A stretch of DNA of 36,676 nucleotides, from positions 1 to 36,676 of the forward strand of contig CALBDS010000028.1 of NCBI GenBank assembly GCA_937927415.1, in the 5' to 3' direction. The notes beneath the pieces are model-generated. The model saw nothing but the letters and a program-made list of their open reading frames with translations, did no database searches and was not told where the DNA came from. This DNA is from an uncultured Rhodospirillaceae bacterium (GTDB lineage: Bacteria > Pseudomonadota > Alphaproteobacteria > Azospirillales > Azospirillaceae). Numbering within the stretch: the stretch's first letter is position 1; each line of letters opens with the position of its first letter. A program made the translations under genes and the position numbers. Positions 8,346 through 16,506 of this stretch are shown here, piece by piece.

Positions 8346-9359
8346 TCAGTCCTTCATCTTCGGCAGGCGGGTGAAGTTGTGCTGTGCTTCGATGTAGCGG
8401 ACGGTGCCCGACTTCGAACGCATGATCACCGAATGGGTGCTGGCCCCGCCGGCGTAGCGGCGGACACCCTTCAGCATGGCGCCGTCGGTGACGCCGGTGG
8501 CCGCGAACATCACGTCGCCCTTGGCCAGATCCAGCATCGAATACTTCTTGTTCAGGTCGGTCACGCCCCACTTGGCGGCGCGGGCCTTTTCGTCGTCGTT
8601 GCGGAACAGCAGACGGCCCTGGAACTGACCGCCGATGCAACGCAGCGCGGCCGCGGCCAGCACGCCTTCCGGCGCACCGCCGGAACCGACGTACAGGTCG
8701 ATGCCGGTGCCAAGCTGGCTGGTGGCGATCACGCCCGACACGTCGCCGTCGGAAATCAGCATGATGCGCGCGCCCGCCTCACGCACCCGCGCGATCAGCT
8801 CGGCGTGGCGCGGACGGTCCAGGATGCAGACCAGCAGGTCCGACACCTCGACGTTCTTGGCCTTGGCCAGCGCCTTCAGGTTCGCCGCCGGCGTCTCGTC
8901 CAGATCGACGATGCCTTCGGGCAGGCCCGCACCCACGGCGATCTTGTCCATATAGACGTCGGGGGCGTTCAGGAACCCGCCCTCTTCCGCCATGGCGATA
9001 ACGGCCAGCGCGTTGGGGCCGCCCTTGGCGGTGATGGTGGTGCCTTCCAGCGGGTCCAGCGCGATATCGACGCGCGGGCCGCGGCCGATGCCGGCACCGA
9101 CCTTCTCACCGATGTAGAGCATCGGTGCCTCGTCGCGCTCGCCCTCACCGATCACCACGGTGCCGTCGATGTAGAGGGTGTTCAGCGCCTGACGCATGGC
9201 GTCCACGGCGGCCTGGTCGGCGGCCTTCTCGTCGCCGCGGCCCATCAGCAGCGACGCCGACAGCGCGGCCGCTTCGGTCACGCGCACGGCTTCCAGGGCC
9301 AGATTGCGGCCCATACCGGACAGATCGACGTGAGGGGCGGTCACTTGAGAAGCAGACAT
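8346..9359 (-). CDS. glpX: Class II fructose-1,6-bisphosphatase GlpX
   Basis: Hydrolyses fructose 1,6-bisphosphate to fructose 6-phosphate in gluconeogenesis (and in the Calvin cycle where present). The 337-residue length is typical. Metal and phosphate motifs of the GlpX family are present: the IGEGERDEAPML block (70-81), DPLEGTT (102-108), the LYVGSGGAPEGV loop, and the C-terminal region around DGAMLKGVRR. ATG 9359 begins the conserved N-terminus, including SGMGRNLALEAVRVTEAAA. It lies 48 bp after hom on the same strand, and may be part of the aminotransferase-hom-glpX transcript, closing with the terminator at 8286-8314. Identification is secure; some family members also act on sedoheptulose bisphosphate. 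Confidence 0.97.
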   Translation of the reverse strand: MSASQVTAPHVDLSGMGRNLALEAVRVTEAAALSASLLMGRGDEKAADQAAVDAMRQALNTLYIDGTVVIGEGERDEAPMLYIGEKVGAGIGRGPRVDIALDPLEGTTITAKGGPNALAVIAMAEEGGFLNAPDVYMDKIAVGAGLPEGIVDLDETPAANLKALAKAKNVEVSDLLVCILDRPRHAELIARVREAGARIMLISDGDVSGVIATSQLGTGIDLYVGSGGAPEGVLAAAALRCIGGQFQGRLLFRNDDEKARAAKWGVTDLNKKYSMLDLAKGDVMFAATGVTDGAMLKGVRRYAGGASTHSVIMRSKSGTVRYIEAQHNFTRLPKMKD

Positions 9360-9407
9360 GGTGTGTCCCCGGTTCTTTCGTTTTGGTTCGTCTTGAGACG
9401 GGTGTTC

Positions 9408-10700
9408 TTAGAATTGCTCGATGCGGATCATCCGCGGCGGCTCCAGCACCGCCGGCAGCGCCGCAATCGCCTGGAGCGCCTTTTGCATCGCCGCTTCGGT
9501 GGTCTCATGGGTGGTCAGGACCACCGGCACCGCCTCGCCCGGCGAACGGCCGCGTTGGATGAAGGATTCCATGGAAACATTGTGGTCGCGCAGCAGTGCG
9601 GCCACATCGGCGATCACGCCGGGGCGGTCCACCACCATCAGGCGCAGGTAATAAGCCCCCTGCCGCCCTTCCACCGGCGACGCCTGCACCGGCTCCAGCC
9701 GGCTGGCCGGGATGCCGAAGGTGGGGGTGGAACGCCCGCGGGCCACGTCGATCAGGTCGGCAACCACCGCCGACGCCGTCGGCCCGGCCCCGGCCCCACG
9801 CCCGACCAGCCACACGCGATCGGCAAAGTCGGCCTGCGCCACCACGGCGTTGAACACGCCGTCAACCGTGGCGATGGGGGCGTCCTTGGGCACCATGCAC
9901 GGGTGCACCCGCTGTTCGACCCCCAGTGGCGTGCGGCGCGCGATGCCCAAAAGCTTGATGCGGTAGCCCAGTTCCTCGGCAAACTTCAGGTCCAGGGCCG
10001 AGACGTGGCGGATGCCCTCCACCAGCACCGAGGCGAAATCCACCGGGCAGCCGAACGCCACCGACGTCAGAATCGCCAGCTTGTGCGCCGCGTCGATGCC
10101 GTCGATGTCGAAGCTGGGGTCGGCCTCGGCATAGCCGAGCGCCTGCGCCTCCGCCAGGACATCGGCGAATTCGCGGCCCGTGGTCCGCATTTCGGTCAGG
10201 ATGTAGTTGCAGGTGCCGTTCAGGATGCCGTGGATTTCCGACACCCGGTTGGCCGCCAACCCCTCGCGCAGACCCTTGATGATGGGAATGCCGCCGGCCA
10301 CCGCCGCCTCGAACGCCAGCGTCAGCCCGCGTTCTTCCGCCGCGCGGGCCAGCGCCGTCCCATGGTTTGCCAGCAGCGCCTTGTTCGCGGTCACCACATG
10401 CCGGCCCCGGGCCAACGCCGCTTCCACCGCCGCACGGGCGGGGCCGTCGGCGCCGCCGATCAGCTCGACGAACACGTCGGCATCCGCCTCGTTCGCCATG
10501 GCCACCGGATCGGTGAACCACTGAACGCCCGACAGATCGACGCCGCGATCCTTGTTCGGATCACGGGCGCTGACGGCGGTCACGGTGATGCGGCGGCCAC
10601 AACGCTGTTCGATGATGCCGGCCTGTGCGGCCAGAAGCTTCAGGGTACCGGCGCCGACCGTGCCCAGGCCGGCGACCGCGATTTTCAGCGCAGCCGTCAC
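9408..10700 (-). CDS. hom: Homoserine dehydrogenase
   Basis: Reduces aspartate semialdehyde to homoserine, the branch point to threonine and methionine. The protein has 430 residues. The N-terminal Rossmann fold has GLGTVGAG (11-18), the catalytic domain includes the NKALLANHG region and NGTCNYILTEM, and a C-terminal ACT domain (YYLRLMVVDRPGVIADVAALL) probably senses threonine. The GTG start at 10700 is chosen because it overlaps the aminotransferase stop as GTGA (10697-10700) and starts directly at the conserved strand ALKIAVAGLG. ThrB, the next enzyme, is encoded at 12589-13572, two genes upstream on the same strand. Confidence 0.97.
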   Translation of the reverse strand: MTAALKIAVAGLGTVGAGTLKLLAAQAGIIEQRCGRRITVTAVSARDPNKDRGVDLSGVQWFTDPVAMANEADADVFVELIGGADGPARAAVEAALARGRHVVTANKALLANHGTALARAAEERGLTLAFEAAVAGGIPIIKGLREGLAANRVSEIHGILNGTCNYILTEMRTTGREFADVLAEAQALGYAEADPSFDIDGIDAAHKLAILTSVAFGCPVDFASVLVEGIRHVSALDLKFAEELGYRIKLLGIARRTPLGVEQRVHPCMVPKDAPIATVDGVFNAVVAQADFADRVWLVGRGAGAGPTASAVVADLIDVARGRSTPTFGIPASRLEPVQASPVEGRQGAYYLRLMVVDRPGVIADVAALLRDHNVSMESFIQRGRSPGEAVPVVLTTHETTEAAMQKALQAIAALPAVLEPPRMIRIEQF

Positions 10701-11986
10701 GATGCGTTTGCTTTCTCTTTCTGTCCCGACCCGGCGTCCAGCAATTCGGCCCGCGCCGCGGGATCCTTGCTGGCCGCGGCACCGGCGGCGTTGGAGCGGA
10801 AGAAGTCCTTGATGTTGCGGCACGCCTGCCGGATGCGGTGGACGTTCTCCACCAGCGCCAGACGGACGTGATTGTCGCCGTACTCACCGAAACCGATGCC
10901 CGGCGCCACCGCCACCTGAGCCTCTTGCAGCAGGAGCTTGGAGAACTCCAGCGACCCCAGATGCGCAAACTGCGGCGGGATCGGCGCCCAGGCGAACATG
11001 GAGGCGTCGGGGCTGGGCACATTCCAGCCGGCGGCGGCCAACCCCTCGATCAGCACGTCGCGCCGCTGCTTGTAGAGCTGGCGGGCCTGCTCCACGCACT
11101 CCTGCGGGCCGTTCAGCGCCGCGGTCGCCGCCACCTGGATCGGCGTGAAGGCGCCATAGTCCAGGTACGACTTGATGCGGGCCAGGGCCGTGATGAGCTT
11201 CTTGTTGCCGGTCGCAAAGCCGATGCGCCAGCCGGCCATGGAATAGGTCTTCGACATGGAGGTGAACTCCACCGCCACCTCGCGCGCCTCCGGGATCTGG
11301 AGGATGGAGGGCGGGGGTTCGATGTCGAAATAGATCTCGGCGTAGGCCAGATCCGACAGGATGTAGATGCCGTGCTTGCGGCAGAAATCCACGATCGGCT
11401 TGTAGAAGTCCAGCCCGACCACCTTTGCCGTCGGGTTCGACGGGTAGTTCAGGACCAGCGCCAGCGGCTTCGGGATCGAATGGCGGGTGGCGCGCTCCAA
11501 CACGCCCATGAATTCATCGATGTCGGGCGGACCGTCGTTGTAGCCCACGGGCAGATGACGGATCGACGCGCCGGCCAGGATGAACCCGAACGGATGGATG
11601 GGATAGCTGGGGTTGGGCACCAGAATGGTGTCGCCCGGACTGGTGATGGCGTTGGCGAGGTTGGCCAGCCCTTCCTTGGACCCGATGGTGACGACGCATT
11701 CGGTTTCCGGATCGATATCCACCCCGAAGCGGCGCTTGTAATAGGCCGCATGGGCACGGCGCAGGCCGGGGATGCCGCGGGAATTGGAATAGCGGTGCGT
11801 CTTCGGATTCTGGACCGCCTCGATCAGCTTGTCCACGATGTGCTGGGGGGTGCCCTGGTCCGGGTTGCCCATGCCAAGGTCGATGATATCCTCCCCGGCT
11901 GCACGAGCTCGGGCCTTCATCGCGTTGACTTCGGCGAAGACGTAGGGCGGAAGACGCTTGATACGGTGGAATTCTGAATCGCTCAT
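10697..11986 (-). CDS. Aminotransferase, AlaC / LL-diaminopimelate aminotransferase-like
   Basis: 429-residue fold-type I PLP-dependent aminotransferase of the class I/II family, usually annotated as LL-diaminopimelate aminotransferase or alanine transaminase AlaC and commonly found beside hom in alphaproteobacteria. Motifs: GMGNPDQGTP (38-47), NPSYPIH (125-131), LNYPSNPTA (179-187), SDLAYAE (211-217), and the PLP lysine K246 in TSMSKTYSMAGWRIGF. The first ATG of an in-frame extension lies at 12025, but ATG 11986 has a GGAG site 6 nt upstream and matches the family N-terminus. Substrate cannot be decided from sequence; glutamate-pyruvate transamination is the likeliest. Translationally coupled to hom. 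Confidence 0.92.
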   Translation of the reverse strand: MSDSEFHRIKRLPPYVFAEVNAMKARARAAGEDIIDLGMGNPDQGTPQHIVDKLIEAVQNPKTHRYSNSRGIPGLRRAHAAYYKRRFGVDIDPETECVVTIGSKEGLANLANAITSPGDTILVPNPSYPIHPFGFILAGASIRHLPVGYNDGPPDIDEFMGVLERATRHSIPKPLALVLNYPSNPTAKVVGLDFYKPIVDFCRKHGIYILSDLAYAEIYFDIEPPPSILQIPEAREVAVEFTSMSKTYSMAGWRIGFATGNKKLITALARIKSYLDYGAFTPIQVAATAALNGPQECVEQARQLYKQRRDVLIEGLAAAGWNVPSPDASMFAWAPIPPQFAHLGSLEFSKLLLQEAQVAVAPGIGFGEYGDNHVRLALVENVHRIRQACRNIKDFFRSNAAGAAASKDPAARAELLDAGSGQKEKANAS

Positions 11987-12125
11987 GGACGCTCCGGGGG
12001 CCTCGCCGGTCGCGGCACGAACCATCGCGGGCGAACCGGGATCACTTATCTACCGCCACGCCCCCCAAGATGCGAGGTAAATTTCGCGGTCACGCCCTGC
12101 AGAATCGGGATCTCACCCATTCCGG

Positions 12126-12599
12126 TTAAGCTTTCGCCTGTCGGGCTTCCGCCACGCCCTGACGGGCCAACGCGTCGGCGCGCTCGTTCTCCGGATGGCC
12201 GGCGTGGCCGCGGACCCAGTGGAATTCGATGTCGTGGCGGCGCTGCGCCTCGTCCAGCCGCTGCCACAGATCCACGTTCTTCACCGGCTGCCGGCCGGCG
12301 GTCTGCCAGCCCTTGGCCTTCCACCCGTGGATCCACTTGGTGATGCCGTTCTTCACATATTCGCTGTCGGTGTAGAGCCGCACCTTGACCGGGCGCTTGA
12401 GCGCCTCCAGCGCCTGGATGGCGGCCATCAGTTCCATGCGGTTGTTGGTGGTGCCCGGCTCGCCGCCGAATAATTCCTTTTCCACCGTGCCGTAGCGCAG
12501 CACCACCCCCCAGCCGCCGGGGCCGGGGTTGCCGCTGCACGCGCCATCGGTGAAGATATCGACAACGGTGCGGGCGGGGTTCGACTCGTCAGATGTCAT
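12126..12599 (-). CDS. rnhA: Ribonuclease HI
   Basis: Cleaves the RNA strand of RNA-DNA hybrids (R-loops, primers). At 157 residues it is of normal length, with the full catalytic set: D18 in FTDGACSGNPGPGGWG, E56 in NNRMEL, D78 in YTDSEYV and D142 in NERADALA, plus H132 in WVRGHAGHPEN. The basic handle region WIHGWKAKGWQTA (89-101) is present, as in E. coli RNase HI. ATG 12599 is chosen over an in-frame upstream start because it gives the family length. Its first 11 bases overlap the end of thrB (12589-12599), so the pair is probably translationally coupled. Confidence 0.97.
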   Translation of the reverse strand: MTSDESNPARTVVDIFTDGACSGNPGPGGWGVVLRYGTVEKELFGGEPGTTNNRMELMAAIQALEALKRPVKVRLYTDSEYVKNGITKWIHGWKAKGWQTAGRQPVKNVDLWQRLDEAQRRHDIEFHWVRGHAGHPENERADALARQGVAEARQAKA

Positions 12600-13572
12600 A
12601 GCTGCCACCGTCGTCCAGCCCGTATTCGCCCAGGCTACGCACACCGCGGTGGAAGCGCAGCTTGCGGGCGTATTCCAGCGGGTCCTTCGGCTTGACGAAG
12701 GCGCCCGGCGGGTGGTTCAGCCAGTCGTAGAGCCGCGTCAGCAAGAACCGCATGGCACTGCCCCGGCACAGCCACGGCAGGGCCGCCAACTCGTCCGCCG
12801 ACAGAGGCCGCACCTTCTGGTAATGGGCCAGCAGCAGCCGCGCCTTGGTGGCGTTGAACGCGCCATCGTTCTCGAAGCACCAGGCGTTCATGCAGATGGC
12901 GATGTCGTAGGCCAGGAAGTCGTTGCAGGCGAAATAGAAATCGATCAGCCCCGACAGCGACTCAGCCCGAAAGAACACGTTGTCCGGGAACAGGTCGGCG
13001 TGGATGACCCCGGTGGGCAAAGCCGTGGGCCAATTCGCGGCCAACAGCGCCAGTTCCTCGCGCAGGTCGTCGGCAAGGCCGGGCTGCACCGTGTCGGCGC
13101 GCGCCTCGCACTTGGCGAACAGGTCGCGCCAGCCGTCCAGGCTCAGCGCGTTGGGGCGGGACAGGGGGAAGTCGGCGACGGCCCGGTGCAGGCGGGCCAG
13201 CGCCTCGCCCAACTGGGCGCAGTGGGTCAGGCCGATGCGCCGCGGCCACATGCCGGCCAGGAAGGTGACGATGGCCGCCGGACGCCCGCACAACTCCCGC
13301 AGCGCGTGCCCGTCGGAGGCCGGCACCGGCAGCGGGCAGGAGATCCCCCGCCGCGCCAGATGCTCCATCAGCCCCAGGAAGAAGGGCAGATCCTCCTTGC
13401 GCGTGCGCTTTTCATAAAGCGTGAGGATGTACGGCCCGGTTTCCGTCACCAGGAGGAAATTGGAGTTCTCCACCCCCTCGGCGATGCCCTTGCAGGACAG
13501 CAGACCGCCCAGCGGATACTGGGCGACAAACGCGGACAGTTCTTCGTCGGAGACTTCGGTGTAGACGGCCAT
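12589..13572 (-). CDS. thrB: Homoserine kinase, ThrB type II (APH-fold)
   Basis: Phosphorylates homoserine to O-phosphohomoserine in threonine synthesis. This is the aminoglycoside phosphotransferase-like form common in alphaproteobacteria, not the GHMP-fold E. coli enzyme. The 327 residues are of normal length, with the Gly-rich N-lobe AEGVENSNFLL (31-41), the catalytic HADLFPDN (191-198) and the metal ligand D211 in LIDFYFACND. It overlaps rnhA by 11 bp. In related genomes ispH often precedes thrB; here ispH is about 9.6 kb away at 23191. An AT-rich gap of about 280 bp upstream separates it from the divergent RTX gene and probably carries promoters for both. Confidence 0.95.
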   Translation of the reverse strand: MAVYTEVSDEELSAFVAQYPLGGLLSCKGIAEGVENSNFLLVTETGPYILTLYEKRTRKEDLPFFLGLMEHLARRGISCPLPVPASDGHALRELCGRPAAIVTFLAGMWPRRIGLTHCAQLGEALARLHRAVADFPLSRPNALSLDGWRDLFAKCEARADTVQPGLADDLREELALLAANWPTALPTGVIHADLFPDNVFFRAESLSGLIDFYFACNDFLAYDIAICMNAWCFENDGAFNATKARLLLAHYQKVRPLSADELAALPWLCRGSAMRFLLTRLYDWLNHPPGAFVKPKDPLEYARKLRFHRGVRSLGEYGLDDGGSYDI

Positions 13573-13855
13573 GGAAAAGGGGGATAGCGGGTTTGGAGCG
13601 GGGCGTCAACGGGGGTGGCAGGAGGCTCCGTGGCGCCGGGCGGCGTCCGAACCCGGCGGGTGAAGCCTCGCCAATCCCTTTGTTCGTATTCTCATTTCCT
13701 AACTCACCATTCCAAATAAAATCTATCAAAATAGAATCATTAAACCAATAATAATCATGCCACATATATAAATAATCCACCATGCAATAAGTATTGACTC
13801 TCAAGTTTGATGGGCATAACAACAAAAAAACACGAATTTATTTGTGGAGAATACA
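13573..13855. other. AT-rich intergenic region between thrB and RTX gene
   Basis: No convincing gene. Base composition changes sharply at about 13675 from GC-rich to A/T-rich (13690-13840), unlike the rest of the window. It is a divergent promoter region. A minus-strand reading frame through it continues into thrB in another frame and looks spurious. Confidence 0.6.
13794..13822 (+). promoter_or_regulatory. Possible sigma70-type promoter of the RTX gene
   Basis: TTGACT (13794-13799), then 17 bases, then TAACAA (13817-13822), about 33 bp before the ATG. Matches are partial in the -10 box, so this is a tentative call supported by position and by the surrounding A/T-rich DNA. Confidence 0.35.
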
Positions 13856-14629
13856 ATGGCAAACATTGTTGGCACCAACAATCAGGACAACCTGACGGGC
13901 ACTGGGAGTGCTGATTACATTCAAGCCCTCGGTGGGAACGATGTCGTCAATAGCTACGGCGGTGACGACACCATCGAAGGAGGCTCTGGGAACGACACCA
14001 TCAACCCAGGCTCCGGCAATGATGTGGTCTCTGGCGGTGATGGGAATGACTACATTGTCAATGATGCCACGGTCTACGCCGATAATGATACATTCTATGG
14101 CGGCAACGGAGATGACACGCTGAGTGGTGGTGATGGTGCCGACCTACTATATGGGGATGGAGGAAGTGATAATCTGGTTGGAGGAAATGGAAATGACACA
14201 TTAATAGCTGGTGATTATTTCTACACTGATATTCTTGATGGTGGAAATGGCGATGATTATCTGAGAGGGAGCTTGGCGAATACCACATTTTATGGCGGGT
14301 CTGGCAATGATAATATTGAGGACGTCGGCGCCCAATCGACGATGTACGGCGGTGCTGGTGACGATTATTACTTTCACAACGCCAACGGAAATTCCTATGT
14401 CTGGGAAGACACAAGCGGCGGCGGCGGCACTGATGACCGGATCATTTTCAGCAATGTAACCTACGACCAAATCGGCCTTTATCATGTCGGCAACGACCTT
14501 GTGGCCGCTACCTACGCCGACGCGGCTGATGGTGTTTATACGAACGCCGTCTTTATCAAAGACTATTACCTCTATGCCAATACGATCGAGTATATTGTCG
14601 ATTACAATGGAATGGGGTGGGCCGTCTGA
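13856..14629 (+). CDS. Small RTX (hemolysin-type calcium-binding) repeat protein
   Basis: 257-residue protein built almost wholly of RTX nonapeptide repeats of the GGxGxDxLx type (about 10, for example GGSGNDTIN, GGDGADLLYG, GGNGNDTLIAG, GGNGDDYLRG). These bind Ca2+ and fold into a parallel beta roll outside the cell. There is no N-terminal signal peptide, as expected for type I secretion with a C-terminal signal. The last 60 residues are aromatic and non-repetitive (DYYLYANTIEYIVDYN). No enzymatic domain is attached and no ABC transporter, membrane fusion protein or TolC gene lies in the window. ATG 13856 has GGAG 6 nt upstream and is preferred over GTG 13844. Codon use and composition are AT-richer than the neighbours, suggesting acquisition. 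Confidence 0.88.
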   Translation: MANIVGTNNQDNLTGTGSADYIQALGGNDVVNSYGGDDTIEGGSGNDTINPGSGNDVVSGGDGNDYIVNDATVYADNDTFYGGNGDDTLSGGDGADLLYGDGGSDNLVGGNGNDTLIAGDYFYTDILDGGNGDDYLRGSLANTTFYGGSGNDNIEDVGAQSTMYGGAGDDYYFHNANGNSYVWEDTSGGGGTDDRIIFSNVTYDQIGLYHVGNDLVAATYADAADGVYTNAVFIKDYYLYANTIEYIVDYNGMGWAV

Positions 14630-14643
14630 TTTTTAGAACAATC

Positions 14644-14680
14644 CGGTATGAGGAGGGGGGAATTCCCCCTCCTCATACCG
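14644..14680. terminator. Shared terminator hairpin between convergent genes
   Basis: Perfect 16-bp inverted repeat CGGTATGAGGAGGGGG / CCCCCTCCTCATACCG around a 5-base loop (gaatt), just after the RTX stop. The right arm contains the stop codon of the minus-strand gene (14673-14675). The T tract is short on both sides (TTT on plus), so termination efficiency is uncertain, but position and stem strength fit a bidirectional terminator. Confidence 0.75.
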
Positions 14681-15182
14681 TTTGATCAACCCCCATGTTT
14701 GGCTTTTGATCATAACGGGATAAGTTATCGATCATGCTTCTACAGATACGCTGTGTTTCAGATGACCCACGAATCAATTTATCTTTATTATCGATTGCAC
14801 TGGAAATTGATCTATAACTTGCATCCAGGGTTTCCTGCCACTGCTTGCGCTCTTCGCTCATCATGGATGGCAAAGAACGCAATTTTTCTTTCTCCATTTC
14901 GATCATTCGCTGCTCGTGCTCGACCTGCATATCGTACCCTTTCCGCCCCTCCTGCTCCATTGCCTGAACACCCAAGAGAAAATGGGATTGACGGGTGATG
15001 GTGGAATGACGCATCTCGTCGTTCCTCGGGTTATTCCAGTCAATGAAGGATTTCTTCATCTCCTCGTCTGGAATCTTGAAGATCACCCTTTCCTCTCCTG
15101 TTTCCTTCGATGTGATTTCGATCCTTTCCGTCTTAACGTTGCGGTCCAGGCGATGCTGAGGGGGGAAAGCTGAGATGTCCAT
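14673..15182 (-). CDS. Hypothetical protein, 169 aa, coiled-coil rich
   Basis: I do not recognise a family. The product is highly charged, soluble and mostly helical, with no signal peptide, membrane segment or cysteine motif. Residues about 20-45 (RIEITSKETGEERVIFKIPDEE) look like a short beta hairpin. Residues about 70-140 are rich in E, K, M and Q (VEHEQRMIEMEKEKLRSL) and likely form a coiled coil. Composition is AT-richer than the core genes, like the RTX gene it faces. It starts at ATG 15182 with a weak GGTGGG site. Its 3' end lies inside the shared terminator hairpin. Possibly a phage- or island-derived structural or accessory protein, but this is a guess. Confidence 0.65.
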   Translation of the reverse strand: MDISAFPPQHRLDRNVKTERIEITSKETGEERVIFKIPDEEMKKSFIDWNNPRNDEMRHSTITRQSHFLLGVQAMEQEGRKGYDMQVEHEQRMIEMEKEKLRSLPSMMSEERKQWQETLDASYRSISSAIDNKDKLIRGSSETQRICRSMIDNLSRYDQKPNMGVDQTV

Positions 15183-15356
15183 GGCATACCCACCGTCTTT
15201 TGACCGCCATCGGCGGCGTGTCTATCACGAGAAAAGATGATGGATATTTTCCAGCAATAGGCATGCCACGGATTCATTGAGGAAATTCAATGTTTTTTCC
15301 CTTAAAAGATGCAATCATTCGATGGCAGCGGTAAAATCAGCCGGGCAAAAGTGGCC

Positions 15357-15519
15357 TTGACACCGTGCCATTCCTGCCGACATCATGCTGTTCATGATCT
15401 TTTGTACGCATCACCTCTCGTCATCGAAAAAATCCCCCGGTCCGGGGGATGGGATGGGTGTGCGTTAACGTCAGGCACACGTGATCGACCAAACCCCGCC
15501 GGTTCCGACGGGGTTTTTT
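15357..15519 (+). ncRNA. Candidate structured leader or small RNA upstream of dapA
   Basis: Three hairpins in a row. First, ATCCCCCGGTCCGGGGGAT, a palindrome at 15432-15450. Second, GTGTGC (15458-15463) pairing with GCACAC (15475-15480). Third, the terminator stem at 15491-15519. Upstream is TTGACA (15357-15362) with a weak CATCAT -10 (15381-15386). A transcript from there would be about 120-130 nt and end at the terminator, as an sRNA or an attenuated dapA leader. I see no match to the lysine riboswitch. Confidence 0.4.
15491..15519 (+). terminator. Intrinsic terminator 60 bp before dapA
   Basis: AACCCCGCCGG-TT-CCGACGGGGTT stem (one mismatch) at 15492-15514, merging into a run of six T followed by G. 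It reads in the plus direction towards dapA, with no protein gene of that strand ending just before it. It must therefore end an RNA or act as an attenuator. Confidence 0.85.
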
Positions 15520-15579
15520 GTTGCCTGCACCCTCCCCGTCTCCGGCTTCTTTCCCAAGCTTTCCAAGGAGATGGATACG

Positions 15580-16500
15580 ATGGAACCCTATACTTCCCCC
15601 GCCGCCGATCAGATCTCGCTGTCCGGTGTCTGGCTGCCGCTGGTCACGCCGTTCCGGGATGGGGAACTGGATGAGGACTCATTGCGGCGGCTGGTGCGGC
15701 ATTACGCCGGGCAGCCGGTGGATGGCTTCATCCTCGCCGCCACCACCGGCGAGGCGCTGACGCTGGACGAGGCGGAGACGGAACGGCTGGTGGCCGTGGT
15801 GGCGGCGGAACTGGCCGGACTCGGGCGGCGGGTGCCGGTGTTGCTGGGGCTGTCGGGCAGCGACACGCGCAAGGGGGTGAAGGCGATTCGGCGCACTGCA
15901 GGGCTGGTGGCTGACGGGGCGGTGGATGGGTATCTGATCGCCTGCCCCTATTACACCCGCCCGTCGCAGCGGGGGTTGCTGGAGCATTTCGGGGCGCTGG
16001 CCGATGCGGCTGAGCGGCCGATCGTGATCTACAACATCCCCTACCGCACCGGCGTCAACATGAGCAATGACACGCTGCTGCGGCTGGCCGAGCATCCGCG
16101 GATCGTCGGCGTGAAGGATTGCTGTGCCGATCTGGGGCAATCGCTGGCGCTGCTGCGGGACCGCCCCGCGGGGTTCTCGGTGATGACGGGGGAGGATGCG
16201 CTGTTCTTCACCATGCTGGCCCATGGGGGCGAGGGCGGGATCATGGCCTCGGCCCATGTGCGCACGGCGGATTTCGCGCTGGTGCGGCGGCTGGTGACGG
16301 CGGGGGATCTGGTGGCGGCGCGGGCGGTGTGGGACCGGCTGGTCACCGTGCCGCAGGCGCTGTTCGCGGAACCCAGCCCGTCGCCGATCAAGCATTGGCT
16401 GTGGCGGGCCGGGCTGATCGACAGCGCGGAGGTGCGGCTGCCGATGACGCCCATCAGCGAGGCTTTGGCGGCGCGGCTGGATGGGATGATGGGGGAATAG
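15580..16500 (+). CDS. dapA: 4-hydroxy-tetrahydrodipicolinate synthase family protein (DapA)
   Basis: 306-residue TIM-barrel Schiff-base aldolase. DapA condenses pyruvate and aspartate semialdehyde in lysine/diaminopimelate synthesis. Catalytic residues of the family are visible: T55-T56 in AATTGEALT, the tyrosine pair in CPYYTRPSQ (Y124/Y125), Y151 in YNIPYRTGVN with R156, and the Schiff-base lysine K179 in GVKDCCADLG. ATG 15580 is chosen because AAGGAG (15565-15570) lies 9 nt upstream; an ATG at 15571 directly abuts that site. A terminator hairpin 60 bp upstream may regulate it. YNIPYRT replaces the usual YNxPxRT with a Tyr, within family variation. Related aldolases (N-acetylneuraminate lyase, other DapA-like enzymes) cannot be excluded, but the T-T, Y, R and K set supports DapA. 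Confidence 0.88.
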   Translation: MEPYTSPAADQISLSGVWLPLVTPFRDGELDEDSLRRLVRHYAGQPVDGFILAATTGEALTLDEAETERLVAVVAAELAGLGRRVPVLLGLSGSDTRKGVKAIRRTAGLVADGAVDGYLIACPYYTRPSQRGLLEHFGALADAAERPIVIYNIPYRTGVNMSNDTLLRLAEHPRIVGVKDCCADLGQSLALLRDRPAGFSVMTGEDALFFTMLAHGGEGGIMASAHVRTADFALVRRLVTAGDLVAARAVWDRLVTVPQALFAEPSPSPIKHWLWRAGLIDSAEVRLPMTPISEALAARLDGMMGE

Positions 16501-16506
16501 TTTGGG

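Larger units (their letters stand above)
15183..15579 (+). other. Intergenic region upstream of dapA
   Basis: About 400 bp without a credible protein gene. The first half is AT-rich, a likely promoter region for the minus-strand gene at 14673-15182. The second half has a TTGACA box (15357-15362), a tandem series of hairpins and an intrinsic terminator before the dapA ribosome binding site; these are listed separately. Confidence 0.6.

Noticed and set aside
8172..10871. Plus-strand reading frame (899 codons) opposite glpX and hom
   Set aside because: Antisense to two well-identified enzymes, no ribosome binding site, His/Gln/Gly-rich shadow composition.
13412..13825. Minus-strand frame of 137 codons in the AT-rich gap
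   Set aside because: Its 3' half runs through thrB in another frame and no domain or ribosome binding site supports it.
15183..15579. Lysine riboswitch upstream of dapA
   Set aside because: Hairpins and a terminator are present, but I do not see the conserved lysine aptamer core; kept only as a candidate RNA.
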